Shown one piece after another: positions 6,976-14,050 of a stretch of 22,730 nucleotides of DNA (position 1 is its first letter; each line of letters opens with the position of its first letter). The translations under genes and the position numbers were made by a program. The notes under the pieces are model-generated. The model was not told the origin of the DNA and ran no database searches. It saw only the letters and a program-made list of their open reading frames with translations. The DNA comes from Ruminococcaceae bacterium UBA5891 (GTDB lineage Bacteria > Bacillota > Clostridia > Oscillospirales > Acutalibacteraceae): assembly GCA_002431945.1 (NCBI GenBank), contig DJET01000005.1, positions 62,421 to 85,150 of the forward strand, read 5' to 3'.

Positions 6976-6984
6976 TGCTATACT
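6976..6984 (+). promoter_or_regulatory. Extended -10 promoter of the split TauE genes
   Basis: TGC then TATACT (6979-6984) form an extended -10; no convincing -35 is visible. It is divergent from the sugar operon promoter, with the -10 boxes about 60 bases apart. Confidence 0.5.
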
Positions 6985-7024
6985 TAAAACACAAAAACAG
7001 GAAACAATAAAAAGGGTGATTATT

Positions 7025-7387
7025 TTGCGCTTAAATAAAAAAAATCTTTTATCTGCGGCGGCGGGTCTTGCAATAGGCGCCGTAAACGGCTTGCTCGGCG
7101 CGGGCGGCGGTATGATAGCGGTGCCGCTGCTTTTAAAATCGGGCCTTAAAAGAAAGGAAGCCCACGCCAATGCCGTTGCGGTTATATTGCCTATAACATT
7201 GCTCAGCGCGGTGCTTTATATCATAAAGGGGTATGTTACCGTTAGGGCGTCGCTTATATTTATCCCCACGGGCGTTGCGGGCGCGCTTTTGGGAACCTAT
7301 TGCCTTAAAAAAATATCGCCGCTGTGGCTTAAGCGCATATTCGGCGCCTTTATGGTATATGCAGGCGTGCGCCTGCTTTTAAAGTGA
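7025..7387 (+). CDS. TauE/SafE-family half transporter, first half
   Basis: About 120 residues with four hydrophobic segments. It has the repeat signature G-L-L-G-A-G-G-G-M-I-A-V-P-L-L near the start, followed by the A-H-A-N-A-V-A-V helix. TauE/SafE (DUF81) proteins of usual length (~250 residues) contain two such repeats and export sulfite, sulfoacetate or similar organosulfur anions. This protein corresponds to one repeat. An in-frame GTG exists at 7016, but the AAAGGGTG ribosome site (7011-7018) covers it and fits the TTG at 7025 better; the start is uncertain by nine bases. Its TGA overlaps the GTG of the next gene (GTGA), so both halves are made together and probably form a heterodimer. 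Confidence 0.8.
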   Translation: MRLNKKNLLSAAAGLAIGAVNGLLGAGGGMIAVPLLLKSGLKRKEAHANAVAVILPITLLSAVLYIIKGYVTVRASLIFIPTGVAGALLGTYCLKKISPLWLKRIFGAFMVYAGVRLLLK

Positions 7388-7785
7388 TTATCGCCGCCCT
7401 TTTGGCAGGGCTTTTTTCGGGACTTATTGGCGCTATGGGGCTTGGCGGCGGCGCGGTGCTTATAATTTATCTTACCCTTTTTACAGATACGCCGCAGCTT
7501 GAAGCTCAGGGCATAAATCTGCTGTTTTTTATTCCCATAGCCGCAGCGGCGGTAACCGTATACGCCGTAAAAAAGCAGATAAAATGGAAAATGACGCTCA
7601 AAATAACCCTTTGGGGACTTATAGGCGTAATAATAGGTATGTATTTTGCGCGTATTTTAGGGGGAGAGCTTACTGCAAAGGTATTCGGCGGACTGCTTGT
7701 TATAATAGGTATTTCCGAAATATTTACAAAAAGCGAAAAAAGGGTTGCGAAAAGGAAAAACGGCTGTTATAATAAAAAAGAATAA
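7384..7785 (+). CDS. TauE/SafE-family half transporter, second half
   Basis: 133 residues, four predicted membrane helices. It carries the second copy of the repeat signature, G-L-I-G-A-M-G-L-G-G-G-A-V-L, and ends in a basic cytoplasmic tail (K-S-E-K-R-V-A-K-R-K). The start is GTG at 7384, four bases inside the first-half gene, and translation is presumably coupled. Each half begins at its own repeat, so this looks like a stable two-gene arrangement rather than a recent frameshift. The last 40 bases of the gene contain the lexA promoter. The substrate is unknown; sulfur-containing anions are the family norm. Confidence 0.8.
   Translation: MIIAALLAGLFSGLIGAMGLGGGAVLIIYLTLFTDTPQLEAQGINLLFFIPIAAAAVTVYAVKKQIKWKMTLKITLWGLIGVIIGMYFARILGGELTAKVFGGLLVIIGISEIFTKSEKRVAKRKNGCYNKKE
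7745..7773 (+). promoter_or_regulatory. lexA promoter
   Basis: TTGCGA (7745-7750), a 17-base spacer ending in TGT, and TATAAT (7768-7773) make a strong extended -10 promoter inside the 3' end of the second TauE half. Transcription should start near 7780. Confidence 0.75.
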
Positions 7786-7792
7786 ATGTTCG
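7779..7792 (+). promoter_or_regulatory. LexA box (SOS operator)
   Basis: AGAATAAATGTTCG fits the Gram-positive SOS consensus CGAACRNRYGTTYG at 12 of 14 positions. It lies over the predicted transcription start and just ahead of the ribosome site GGAGA (7796-7800), the usual place for LexA self-repression. Confidence 0.7.
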
Positions 7793-7807
7793 ATTGGAGA
7801 TAATGAA

Positions 7808-8395
7808 ATGCCTAAGGCTCCGCTAAGCGATAAGCAAAAAAAGGTATATGATTTTCTTGTAAAGGAAATGGCGTCCGGCTTTCCGCCTACGGTGCGCGAA
7901 ATATGCGCCGCCACGGGAATAAGATCCACCTCTACCGTACATGCGGTTTTAAACGCGCTTGAGGAAGAGGGCTACATAATAAGGGACGCAAAATCCTCGC
8001 GCGCGATCAAGCTTGATAACGAATATGAGTCCTCAATGGTACCGGTTATAGGAAAAATAACCGCAGGTCAGCCGATACTTGCGGTTGAGGATATAGAGGA
8101 TTATATACCCTTTCCTAAAGGGGACGCCGAGGGGCTTTTCGCGCTTAAGGTATCCGGTCTTTCAATGAAAAACGCAGGAATACTTGACGGAGATATAATC
8201 GTTGCAGATAAAAACGCGCCCTGCAGAAACGGCGATATAGTAATAGGTATGGACGGGGACGACGCAACGGTAAAGCGCCTGCTTATTAAGGACGGGAAAA
8301 TAATTTTTATGCCCGAAAATCCGGATTTTTCGCCTATTTATCCGGAAGAGCCGCACGTTATAGGTAAGGTTATAGGCAGCTTCAGAAAGTATTAG
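7808..8395 (+). CDS. lexA: LexA repressor
   Basis: 195 residues from the ATG at 7808, which has GGAGA seven bases upstream. An in-frame extension to 7745 would start before the promoter and is rejected. LexA is the self-cleaving repressor of the SOS response to DNA damage. The N-terminal winged helix-turn-helix contains P-P-T-V-R-E-I-C-A-A-T-G and S-T-S-T-V-H-A-V-L. The cleavage site is Ala86-Gly87 (K-I-T-A-G-Q-P). The catalytic pair is Ser119 (V-S-G-L-S-M) and Lys156 (A-T-V-K-R-L). All key residues are present and the length is normal. It begins a compact plus-strand run with rnhA nine bases after it. Confidence 0.97.
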   Translation: MPKAPLSDKQKKVYDFLVKEMASGFPPTVREICAATGIRSTSTVHAVLNALEEEGYIIRDAKSSRAIKLDNEYESSMVPVIGKITAGQPILAVEDIEDYIPFPKGDAEGLFALKVSGLSMKNAGILDGDIIVADKNAPCRNGDIVIGMDGDDATVKRLLIKDGKIIFMPENPDFSPIYPEEPHVIGKVIGSFRKY

Positions 8396-8404
8396 CAGGT
8401 AGTT

Positions 8405-8869
8405 ATGGCAAAAAGAATAGAATTGTATACAGACGGAGCCTGTTCGGGCAACCCCGGTCCCGGCGGCTGGGGCGCGGTGCTTAGATACGGCACGCGGGAA
8501 AAGGAGCTTTCAGGCGGCGAAAAAAGCACCACAAACAACCGTATGGAGCTTACGGCGGTAATAAAGGGGTTAGAGGCGCTTAAGGAACCGTGCGAGGTAC
8601 GCCTTGTAACCGATTCGAAATATGTTGCGGACGGGCTTTCAAAGGGCTGGGCGCGCTCGTGGCAGAAAAACGGCTGGCGCAAGGCGGATAAAAAGCCCGC
8701 GCTTAATTCCGATTTGTGGGAGCGGCTTTTGCAGCTTTCGGATATTCATAGGCTTGATATAGAGTGGGTAAAGGGGCACGCGGGTCACCCCGAAAACGAA
8801 CGCTGCGACCGCTTGGCGGTGGAATATTACAAAAAATTTACGGATCAGAGTGGAAATACAAGTGACTAA
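8405..8869 (+). CDS. rnhA: Ribonuclease HI
   Basis: 154 residues, the usual length for bacterial RNase HI, which cuts RNA in RNA-DNA hybrids (R-loops, primers). The catalytic residues are visible: D10 (Y-T-D-G), E48 (R-M-E-L), D70 (V-T-D-S) and D135 (C-D-R-L-A). The basic handle region is present (W-A-R-S-W-Q-K-N-G-W-R-K), as is the flexible loop histidine in K-G-H-A-G-H. Its ribosome site (AGGT) is weak. It starts nine bases after lexA and overlaps the next gene, so it is probably transcribed from the LexA-controlled promoter. Confidence 0.96.
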   Translation: MAKRIELYTDGACSGNPGPGGWGAVLRYGTREKELSGGEKSTTNNRMELTAVIKGLEALKEPCEVRLVTDSKYVADGLSKGWARSWQKNGWRKADKKPALNSDLWERLLQLSDIHRLDIEWVKGHAGHPENERCDRLAVEYYKKFTDQSGNTSD

Positions 8870-9380
8870 AGCAAAAAAAAGAATAAACTTTATAATAACG
8901 GGGGCGCTTATAGCCGCGGCTTATGTTGCGCTTACCTTTTTAAGCAATATTTTTTCATTAGCCTTCGGACCGATACAGTTAAGGGTGTCTGAGGTGCTGA
9001 CGCTGCTTCCCATATTCACCCCTGCGGCTATACCCGGCGTTACGCTTGGCTGCTTTATTGCAAATATTGCCTCGTTTAATGCGGTTGATATGATATTCGG
9101 AACGGCGGCAACGCTTATAGCCGCACTGCTTACATATGCGTTTCGCAATATTAAATTTAAAGGTCTGCCGCTTCTTTCAATGCTGCCGCCCGTTATAATA
9201 AACGCGGTGGTTATAGGGCTTGAAATAGCGTTCTTCTTTCTGCCTGAGGGGTATACGTTTTGGGGCTTTGTAATTTCAGGTCTGCAGGTGGGCTTAGGCG
9301 AGCTTGCGGTGTGTTACATTCTCGGAATACCCTTTTACCTGATAGTTAAAAAGCATAATATTTTTAAAGGTTTATTTTAA
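8850..9380 (+). CDS. queT: QueT-like ECF transporter S component
   Basis: 176 residues with five to six membrane helices. The stretch F-G-P-I-Q-L-R-V-S-E-V-L-T-L-L-P (39-54), followed by T-P-A-A-I-P-G-V-T-L-G-C, is characteristic of the QueT family. These are substrate-binding membrane subunits of energy-coupling factor transporters, predicted to import queuosine precursors. The ATPase and T subunits are not in the window and are usually shared. The start is GTG at 8850, overlapping rnhA by 20 bases; GTG at 8862 is an alternative. No preQ1 riboswitch can fit upstream because the gene is embedded in the operon. Confidence 0.85.
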   Translation: MEIQVTKAKKRINFIITGALIAAAYVALTFLSNIFSLAFGPIQLRVSEVLTLLPIFTPAAIPGVTLGCFIANIASFNAVDMIFGTAATLIAALLTYAFRNIKFKGLPLLSMLPPVIINAVVIGLEIAFFFLPEGYTFWGFVISGLQVGLGELAVCYILGIPFYLIVKKHNIFKGLF

Positions 9381-9382
9381 AA

Positions 9383-10723
9383 TTGAAAAGGGCGTTACTT
9401 GTTTTCAAAACGGCGTTAAGCCTGCTTGTATGCTTAATATTTACAGCCGGAGCCTCAGGGATAAATAATGTAAATAAATTTGTATACACGGCGTTATATA
9501 CAGAGCCTGCCGGCCCCGAAGTAAGCGTTCCCAAACAGGCTGATACAACTGAACAGCCTGCGGAAGGTGCGGAGGAGACGGTAAGTACAGCGGCAAGCGC
9601 TCCGCAAAGCAGCGCTGCCGAAAGCATACCCGCAAAGGCGCCGCCGGCACAGCCTGAGCCGGAGCCTGCAAAGGCGGTGCAGTCGCCCGAAAAGCGGGCG
9701 GTGTGGATATCGTTTCTTGAATACCAAAAAATACTTAACGGCAAAACCGAAAAACAGTTTAAAAGCAGTATTTGCAAATATTTTGACAGCTGCGCGGAAT
9801 ACGGTCTTAACACGGTTATAGTTCAGGCGCGCAGCCATTCGGACGCGTATTATAAAAGCGCGTACTTTCCGTCGTCGCTTTGGTTTACCGAAAAAAGAAA
9901 AAACACTTTCCCGTTTGATCCGCTTGAAATAATGGTTGATGAGGCGCATAAGCGCGGCCTTAAAATAGAGGCGTGGGTAAACCCATACCGCGGCAACAAA
10001 ATTTCAGAAGAATTTGCCGAAAATGATATAATAAAAAACTGGCTTGATACTGATAAGGTTTTTGCCTGCGGCGAATACTATTATCTTAATCCCGGCGAGC
10101 CGGAGGTTATGGATTATGTGGTGAACGGCATAACCGAGATCGTTGAAAACTACGATATAGACGGTATACATTTTGACGATTATTTTTACCCCGCCGGCAT
10201 AGGTGAGGCAGACGCGGCAGCATATGAAAAATACGGCGGCGGAAAAACCGTTGCCGAATTCAGAACCGACTGTGTGAACCGTCTTGTATCGCGCGTTTAC
10301 AGTGAAATTAAGGCAAGAAAAAATATTGTATTCGGTATTTCGCCCGCAGGCAATATAGATAACTGCTTAAACAAAAGCTATGCAGACGTAAGGCTGTGGG
10401 GCTCTGCCGACGGGTATGCGGATTATTTGGCGCCGCAGCTGTATTGGGATTACGGGCAGGGTGCATTGCCGTATGAAAAAGCGCTTGAAAATTGGAAGAA
10501 AACGGTTAAAAACAGTAATGTTAAGCTTATAGTCGGCTTGGCGCCTTACCGCGTAGCACAGGGGAACGGGGACGTATGGAATTCGGGCGATATACTTAAA
10601 AGGCAGGTATCAGACGCACGTTCCGCCGCAAATTACGGTGGATTTATAATGTTCAGATACGATTTCTTTTTTTCTGATACGCTTAAAACCGAAAGGGATA
10701 ATTTAAAGGGTATATTGGGGTGA
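9383..10723 (+). CDS. Secreted GHL10-family glycosyl hydrolase (DUF187)
   Basis: 446 residues. A signal peptide or N-terminal anchor lies at about residues 5-25, followed by a Pro/Ala/Glu-rich, low-complexity linker (about 40-103) and a GHL10 barrel from about 104 to the end. Family marks are R-A-V-W-I-S-F (105-111), N-T-V-I-V-Q-A-R (143-150), K-I-E-A-W-V-N-P-Y-R (194-203), D-I-D-G-I-H-F-D-D-Y-F-Y-P (258-270) and A-P-Q-L-Y-W-D near 350. Relatives include YngK and the E. coli peptidoglycan hydrolase DigH, which cuts glycan strands without stem peptides, so cell-wall remodelling is a reasonable guess. The start is TTG at 9383, two bases after queT, with only a weak ribosome site. The linker suggests the enzyme reaches into the wall. 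Confidence 0.87.
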   Translation: MKRALLVFKTALSLLVCLIFTAGASGINNVNKFVYTALYTEPAGPEVSVPKQADTTEQPAEGAEETVSTAASAPQSSAAESIPAKAPPAQPEPEPAKAVQSPEKRAVWISFLEYQKILNGKTEKQFKSSICKYFDSCAEYGLNTVIVQARSHSDAYYKSAYFPSSLWFTEKRKNTFPFDPLEIMVDEAHKRGLKIEAWVNPYRGNKISEEFAENDIIKNWLDTDKVFACGEYYYLNPGEPEVMDYVVNGITEIVENYDIDGIHFDDYFYPAGIGEADAAAYEKYGGGKTVAEFRTDCVNRLVSRVYSEIKARKNIVFGISPAGNIDNCLNKSYADVRLWGSADGYADYLAPQLYWDYGQGALPYEKALENWKKTVKNSNVKLIVGLAPYRVAQGNGDVWNSGDILKRQVSDARSAANYGGFIMFRYDFFFSDTLKTERDNLKGILG

Positions 10724-10727
10724 ATAT

Positions 10728-11687
10728 ATGGATAGGGAGCTTTTAAAGCAGCTTTCCCGTATTACCGAGGAGGAAAAAAATATACTAGCGGGCGGCAGGC
10801 TTGATATGAGCGTGTATTCCGATAATATGCCCTCTGTTGTAGACAGCCAAAAGCTGCTTGAAGCAGGCAAGCTGTTCACCATTCGTCCCAATACAAGGTT
10901 TATCGCTTTCCCGAAGCACAGCCATAATTATGTTGAAATAATATATATGTGCAAGGGCTCGCAGCGCCATATTATAAACGACTCGGCAGAGGTGGTATTA
11001 AAGCAGGGCGAGATTTTGCTGCTTAACCAGCATGCAAGCCACCAGCCCGATATTGCGGGTATAGACGATATTGCAATAAATCTTATAGTGCTGCCGCAGT
11101 TTTTCAACACGGCTATTGAAATGATAGGCTCGGATAATAAAATAAGCCAGTTCCTGTTTTCTGGGCTTACGGGAAAAGGACACGAAATAAGCTATATGCA
11201 TTTTAACGTTTCGGACGTGCTTCCCGTTCAGAACCTTATGGAAAACCTGATATGGAGCGTTGTTAACAGGCAGCCCAACCGCCGCAATATAAACCAAATA
11301 ACCATGGGGCTTCTGCTTTTGCAGCTTTTGGGTCTTACCGATTGCCTTATAACGGGCGAGGCGGGCACGGTATCCGATACGATAGTTATGTCCGCTATGA
11401 CCGAAATAGAACAGAATTATCCGAACGCCAGCCTTGAAAGCGTGGCAAGGCGCTGCAATGTTTCCGCGGCGTATGTAAGCAGTGCGGTCAAAAAAGCGAC
11501 AGGCAAGACCTTTAAAGAGCATTTAATGGAAAAAAGACTTACCAAAGCGGCGTCTCTGCTTAAAAGCACGGCACTTTCGGTAGGCGATATAATAGTTATG
11601 GTAGGCTATGAAAACACGAGCTACTTTTACCGCATTTTTACCGAAAAATACGGTATGAGCCCAAAGGAATACCGTTTTCTTAAATAA
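10728..11687 (+). CDS. AraC-family transcriptional regulator, likely of the rhamnose genes
   Basis: 319 residues. An N-terminal cupin-type domain (F-P-K-H-S-H-N-Y-V-E-I-I-Y-M at about 64-77; G-E-I-L-L-L-N-Q-H) precedes two C-terminal helix-turn-helix motifs (V-A-R-R-C-N-V-S-A-A-Y-V and V-G-D-I-I-V-M-V-G-Y) and the ending Y-G-M-S-P-K-E-Y-R. The GGGGTGA ribosome site overlaps the stop of the GHL10 gene, four bases away, so it is probably co-transcribed with it. It lies directly upstream of rhaA-rhaD, separated by a terminator and a promoter, so control of rhamnose use is inferred from position. It is not closely similar to the first AraC-type protein of the window. Confidence 0.88.
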   Translation: MDRELLKQLSRITEEEKNILAGGRLDMSVYSDNMPSVVDSQKLLEAGKLFTIRPNTRFIAFPKHSHNYVEIIYMCKGSQRHIINDSAEVVLKQGEILLLNQHASHQPDIAGIDDIAINLIVLPQFFNTAIEMIGSDNKISQFLFSGLTGKGHEISYMHFNVSDVLPVQNLMENLIWSVVNRQPNRRNINQITMGLLLLQLLGLTDCLITGEAGTVSDTIVMSAMTEIEQNYPNASLESVARRCNVSAAYVSSAVKKATGKTFKEHLMEKRLTKAASLLKSTALSVGDIIVMVGYENTSYFYRIFTEKYGMSPKEYRFLK

Positions 11688-11725
11688 GGACGTTATTTTT
11701 AAAAAGTAATGTCCTTATTTTTTAT
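11682..11725 (+). terminator. Rho-independent terminator after the lexA-araC run
   Basis: AAATAAGGAC (11682-11691) pairs with GTCCTTATTT (11711-11720). The AT-rich middle continues the palindrome almost to the centre, and TTTTTT follows. The stop codon of the araC-type gene is within the left arm. Confidence 0.8.
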
Positions 11726-11727
11726 TA

Positions 11728-11750
11728 TAGCTTGGTATATAATGAAGCTA
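11728..11750 (+). promoter_or_regulatory. rhaA promoter region with inverted repeat around the -10
   Basis: TATAAT (11738-11743) lies between the arms TAGCTT (11728-11733) and AAGCTA (11745-11750), a perfect 6-bp inverted repeat centred on the -10. The -35 position (11715-11720) lies in the terminator tail and is poor, so an activator may be needed. GGAGG at 11769-11773 is the rhaA ribosome site. Confidence 0.5.
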
Positions 11751-11780
11751 AACTGAAGAATTATATACGGAGGTATAGGT

Positions 11781-13031
11781 ATGTCAAGATACGAGGAAGC
11801 CAAAAAGCGCTACGCACAGTACGGAATTGATACCGACGCCGCAATAGAAAGGCTTAAAACCGTTCCGGTTTCGCTTCATTGCTGGCAGGGGGACGACGTA
11901 GGCGGATTTGACAGCAAGGACGCGCTTTCGGGCGGTATTTTAACCACGGGCAACTATCCCGGCAAGGCAGCAACGCCCGAACAGCTGATGCAGGATATGG
12001 ACAAGGCTATGTCGCTTTGCCCCGGAAGGAAAAAGCTTAATCTTCACGCAAGCTACGCGATTTTTGAAAACGGCGAGTTTGCCGACCGCGATAAGTTGGA
12101 GCCTAAGCACTTTAAAAAATGGGTTGAGTATGCTAAGGAAAGAAATATGGGTATAGACTTTAACCCTACGTTTTTTTCTCACCCCATGGTTAAAAACGGG
12201 CTTACCCTTTCAAGCCCCGATGAAGATGTGCGCCGTTTTTGGATAAACCACGGTAAAGCGTGCATACGTATTTCACAGTATTTTGCAGAGGAAACGGGCA
12301 TACCCTGCGTTATGAATATCTGGACGGGCGACGGCTATAAGGATATTCCGGCGGACAGAATGGGGCCGAGGCAAAGATATAAGGAAGCCTACGAGGAAAT
12401 AATATCAGAACCGCATAACCCCGATATGGTTAAGCCGTGCGTTGAGTCTAAGGTTTTCGGCATAGGCGTTGAATCGTTTACCGCAGGCAGCGCGGAATTT
12501 ACCCTAAGCTTTGCCGCAACCCACAAGGGTGTTTTACCGCTTATGGATAACGGCCATTATCATCCGCAGGAATATGTTTCGGATAAAATTTCGGCATTGC
12601 TCTGCTTCTTCCCCGAAATTGCTTTACATATTACAAGGGGCGTTCGCTGGGACTCAGATCATGTGGTGCTTTTTGAGGACGAAACGCGTGAGATGGCTAA
12701 AGAGGTGGTTCGCAATAACGCGCTTGACAGGGTTTATATGGCGCTTGACTTTTTTGATGCAAGCATAAACCGCATATCCGCATGGACAGTGGGCTTCCGC
12801 AGCTGGCAAAAGGCGCTGTTGAACGCTATGTGCCTGCCGAACGAGGAGCTTAAAAGACTTCAGAACGAAAGCCGCTTTACCGAGCTTATGGTAAAGCAGG
12901 AGGAGGCTAAAATGCTCCCGTTTGCCGATGTGTGGGAGGAATACTGCCGTCGGTGCGGCGTTACCGCGGGACCTGAATGGTTTGAAGAAATTAAAAAATA
13001 CGAAACGGAAGTTTTAAGCAAAAGAGGTTAA
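11781..13031 (+). CDS. rhaA: L-rhamnose isomerase
   Basis: 416 residues, the normal length. RhaA converts L-rhamnose to L-rhamnulose in the cytoplasm, with divalent metal ions. Typical segments are P-V-S-L-H-C-W-Q-G-D-D-V-G-G-F near residue 30, N-I-W-T-G-D-G-Y-K-D near 180, V-E-S-K-V-F-G-I-G-V-E-S-F, the metal ligands in M-D-N-G-H-Y-H-P, and W-D-S-D-H-V. The ATG at 11781 follows GGAGG by seven bases. rhaD begins seven bases after its stop. The kinase rhaB that should link the two reactions is absent here. Confidence 0.97.
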   Translation: MSRYEEAKKRYAQYGIDTDAAIERLKTVPVSLHCWQGDDVGGFDSKDALSGGILTTGNYPGKAATPEQLMQDMDKAMSLCPGRKKLNLHASYAIFENGEFADRDKLEPKHFKKWVEYAKERNMGIDFNPTFFSHPMVKNGLTLSSPDEDVRRFWINHGKACIRISQYFAEETGIPCVMNIWTGDGYKDIPADRMGPRQRYKEAYEEIISEPHNPDMVKPCVESKVFGIGVESFTAGSAEFTLSFAATHKGVLPLMDNGHYHPQEYVSDKISALLCFFPEIALHITRGVRWDSDHVVLFEDETREMAKEVVRNNALDRVYMALDFFDASINRISAWTVGFRSWQKALLNAMCLPNEELKRLQNESRFTELMVKQEEAKMLPFADVWEEYCRRCGVTAGPEWFEEIKKYETEVLSKRG

Positions 13032-13037
13032 TTGTTA

Positions 13038-13859
13038 ATGGATATTCTTGATATTAAGGTTATAAAGGACTATATCCGTATGTGTAACGACGGTTGGGAG
13101 CAGGGTTGGCACGAGCGTAACGGCGGCAACCTTACCTACCGTATGAGGGGAGAAGAGGTTGAAGAATGCCGCCCGTTTTTTAAAACCGACAGACCGTGGG
13201 TTAATATGGGCGTTAAGGCGGATAATTTAAAGGGCGAATACTTTATTGCCACGGGTTCGGGCAAATTTTTCCGCAATGTAGCTTTGGCTCCGCAGGACAA
13301 TATTTGCATAGTTGAAATAAACGAGGCAGGGGACAGCTACCGTATAGTATGGGGGCTTTGCAAGGGCGGCAGACCCACAAGCGAGTTTCCAAGCCACTTT
13401 ATGAACCACAGCGTAAGAAAAGCCGCAACAAACGGCGAATACCGTGTTATATATCACGCACACCCCGCAAATATTATAGCCCTTACCTTTGTTTTGCCTC
13501 TTACAGATAAGGATTTTACAAAGGCGCTTTGGACCAGCGCTACCGAATGCCCCGTTGTATTTCCGGGCGGAGTGGGCGTTGTTCCGTGGATGGTGCCGGG
13601 CGGCAGCGATATAGCAATAGCCACAAGCGAGCTTATGAAAAAGTACGACGCGGCTGTTTGGGCGCATCACGGTCTTTTTGTTTCGGGTCCCGATTTTGAT
13701 ATTACATTCGGTCTTATGCACACAATTGAAAAGGCGGCAGAAATTTACGTTAAGGCGCTTTCCTGCGGCAAGGGAATACGCCAAACAATTTCGGACGATA
13801 ATCTGCGTGCGATTGCAAAGGAATTCGGAGTTACCTTAAACGAGGATTTTCTTGACTGA
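13038..13859 (+). CDS. rhaD: L-rhamnulose-1-phosphate aldolase
   Basis: 273 residues from the ATG at 13038. A TTG two codons earlier is in frame but only four bases from the AAAGAGG site (13021-13027). RhaD is a zinc-dependent class II aldolase that splits L-rhamnulose-1-phosphate into dihydroxyacetone phosphate and L-lactaldehyde. The N-terminus reads G-W-E-Q-G-W-H-E-R-N-G-G-N-L-T, the expected phosphate-binding region. Glu116 is the likely catalytic acid/base. The zinc ligands are His140 and His142 (Y-H-A-H-P) and His210 or His211 (W-A-H-H-G). Paired with rhaA in one transcript, it ends before a structured repeat and a shared terminator. Confidence 0.96.
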   Translation: MDILDIKVIKDYIRMCNDGWEQGWHERNGGNLTYRMRGEEVEECRPFFKTDRPWVNMGVKADNLKGEYFIATGSGKFFRNVALAPQDNICIVEINEAGDSYRIVWGLCKGGRPTSEFPSHFMNHSVRKAATNGEYRVIYHAHPANIIALTFVLPLTDKDFTKALWTSATECPVVFPGGVGVVPWMVPGGSDIAIATSELMKKYDAAVWAHHGLFVSGPDFDITFGLMHTIEKAAEIYVKALSCGKGIRQTISDDNLRAIAKEFGVTLNEDFLD

Positions 13860-13890
13860 ACGGTATAAAACAAAGCTGTAAGCGATTATT

Positions 13891-13975
13891 GTAAAGCTAG
13901 CAACCCGTAAATCACCTTAAAAAGAACAGGTTGCCGCACACCTTACGGCGTTCGCAATAACAAGACTAGCTTTAC
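13891..13975. repeat. Structured intergenic palindromic element, possible pseudoknot
   Basis: Perfect 10-bp arms GTAAAGCTAG (13891-13900) and CTAGCTTTAC (13966-13975) enclose two crossing helices: GCAACC (13900-13905) with GGTTGC (13929-13934), and CCGTAA (13905-13910) with TTACGG (13943-13948). These share a base at each junction and could form an H-type pseudoknot. On the minus strand the inner part reads ATTGCGAACGCCGTAAGG, which recalls the dispersed ATTGCGA-type palindromic repeats of many bacteria. It encodes no protein. It may be a MITE or REP-like element, or an RNA structure at the end of the rha transcript. Confidence 0.5.
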
Positions 13976-13994
13976 TTCTTATATTTTAAAAATA

Positions 13995-14034
13995 AAAAAT
14001 CCGCTTTTGTCCATACGGGCAAAAACGGATTTTT
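13995..14034. terminator. Bidirectional terminator between rhaD and gapA
   Basis: An 18-bp stem (13995-14012 with 14017-14034, one mismatch and one wobble) has a four-base loop. It begins with an A-run and ends with a T-run, so it can stop rhaAD on the plus strand and gapA on the minus strand. Confidence 0.85.
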
Positions 14035-14050
14035 CTTTATTTATGCTAAA

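Noticed and set aside
7745..7807. Longer in-frame start for lexA
   Set aside because: The region lies at and before the promoter and operator. The ATG at 7808 has a good ribosome site and gives the normal LexA length.
8800..8850. preQ1 riboswitch before the queT-like gene
   Set aside because: The region is coding sequence of rnhA and shows no preQ1-type hairpin and A-rich tail.
9364..9949. Minus-strand open frames opposite the GHL10 gene
   Set aside because: They mirror the low-complexity linker (Ala/Pro/Glu) of the sense protein and show no start signals.
13227..13784. Minus-strand open frame of 185 codons
   Set aside because: It is antisense to rhaD, whose catalytic residues are all in place.
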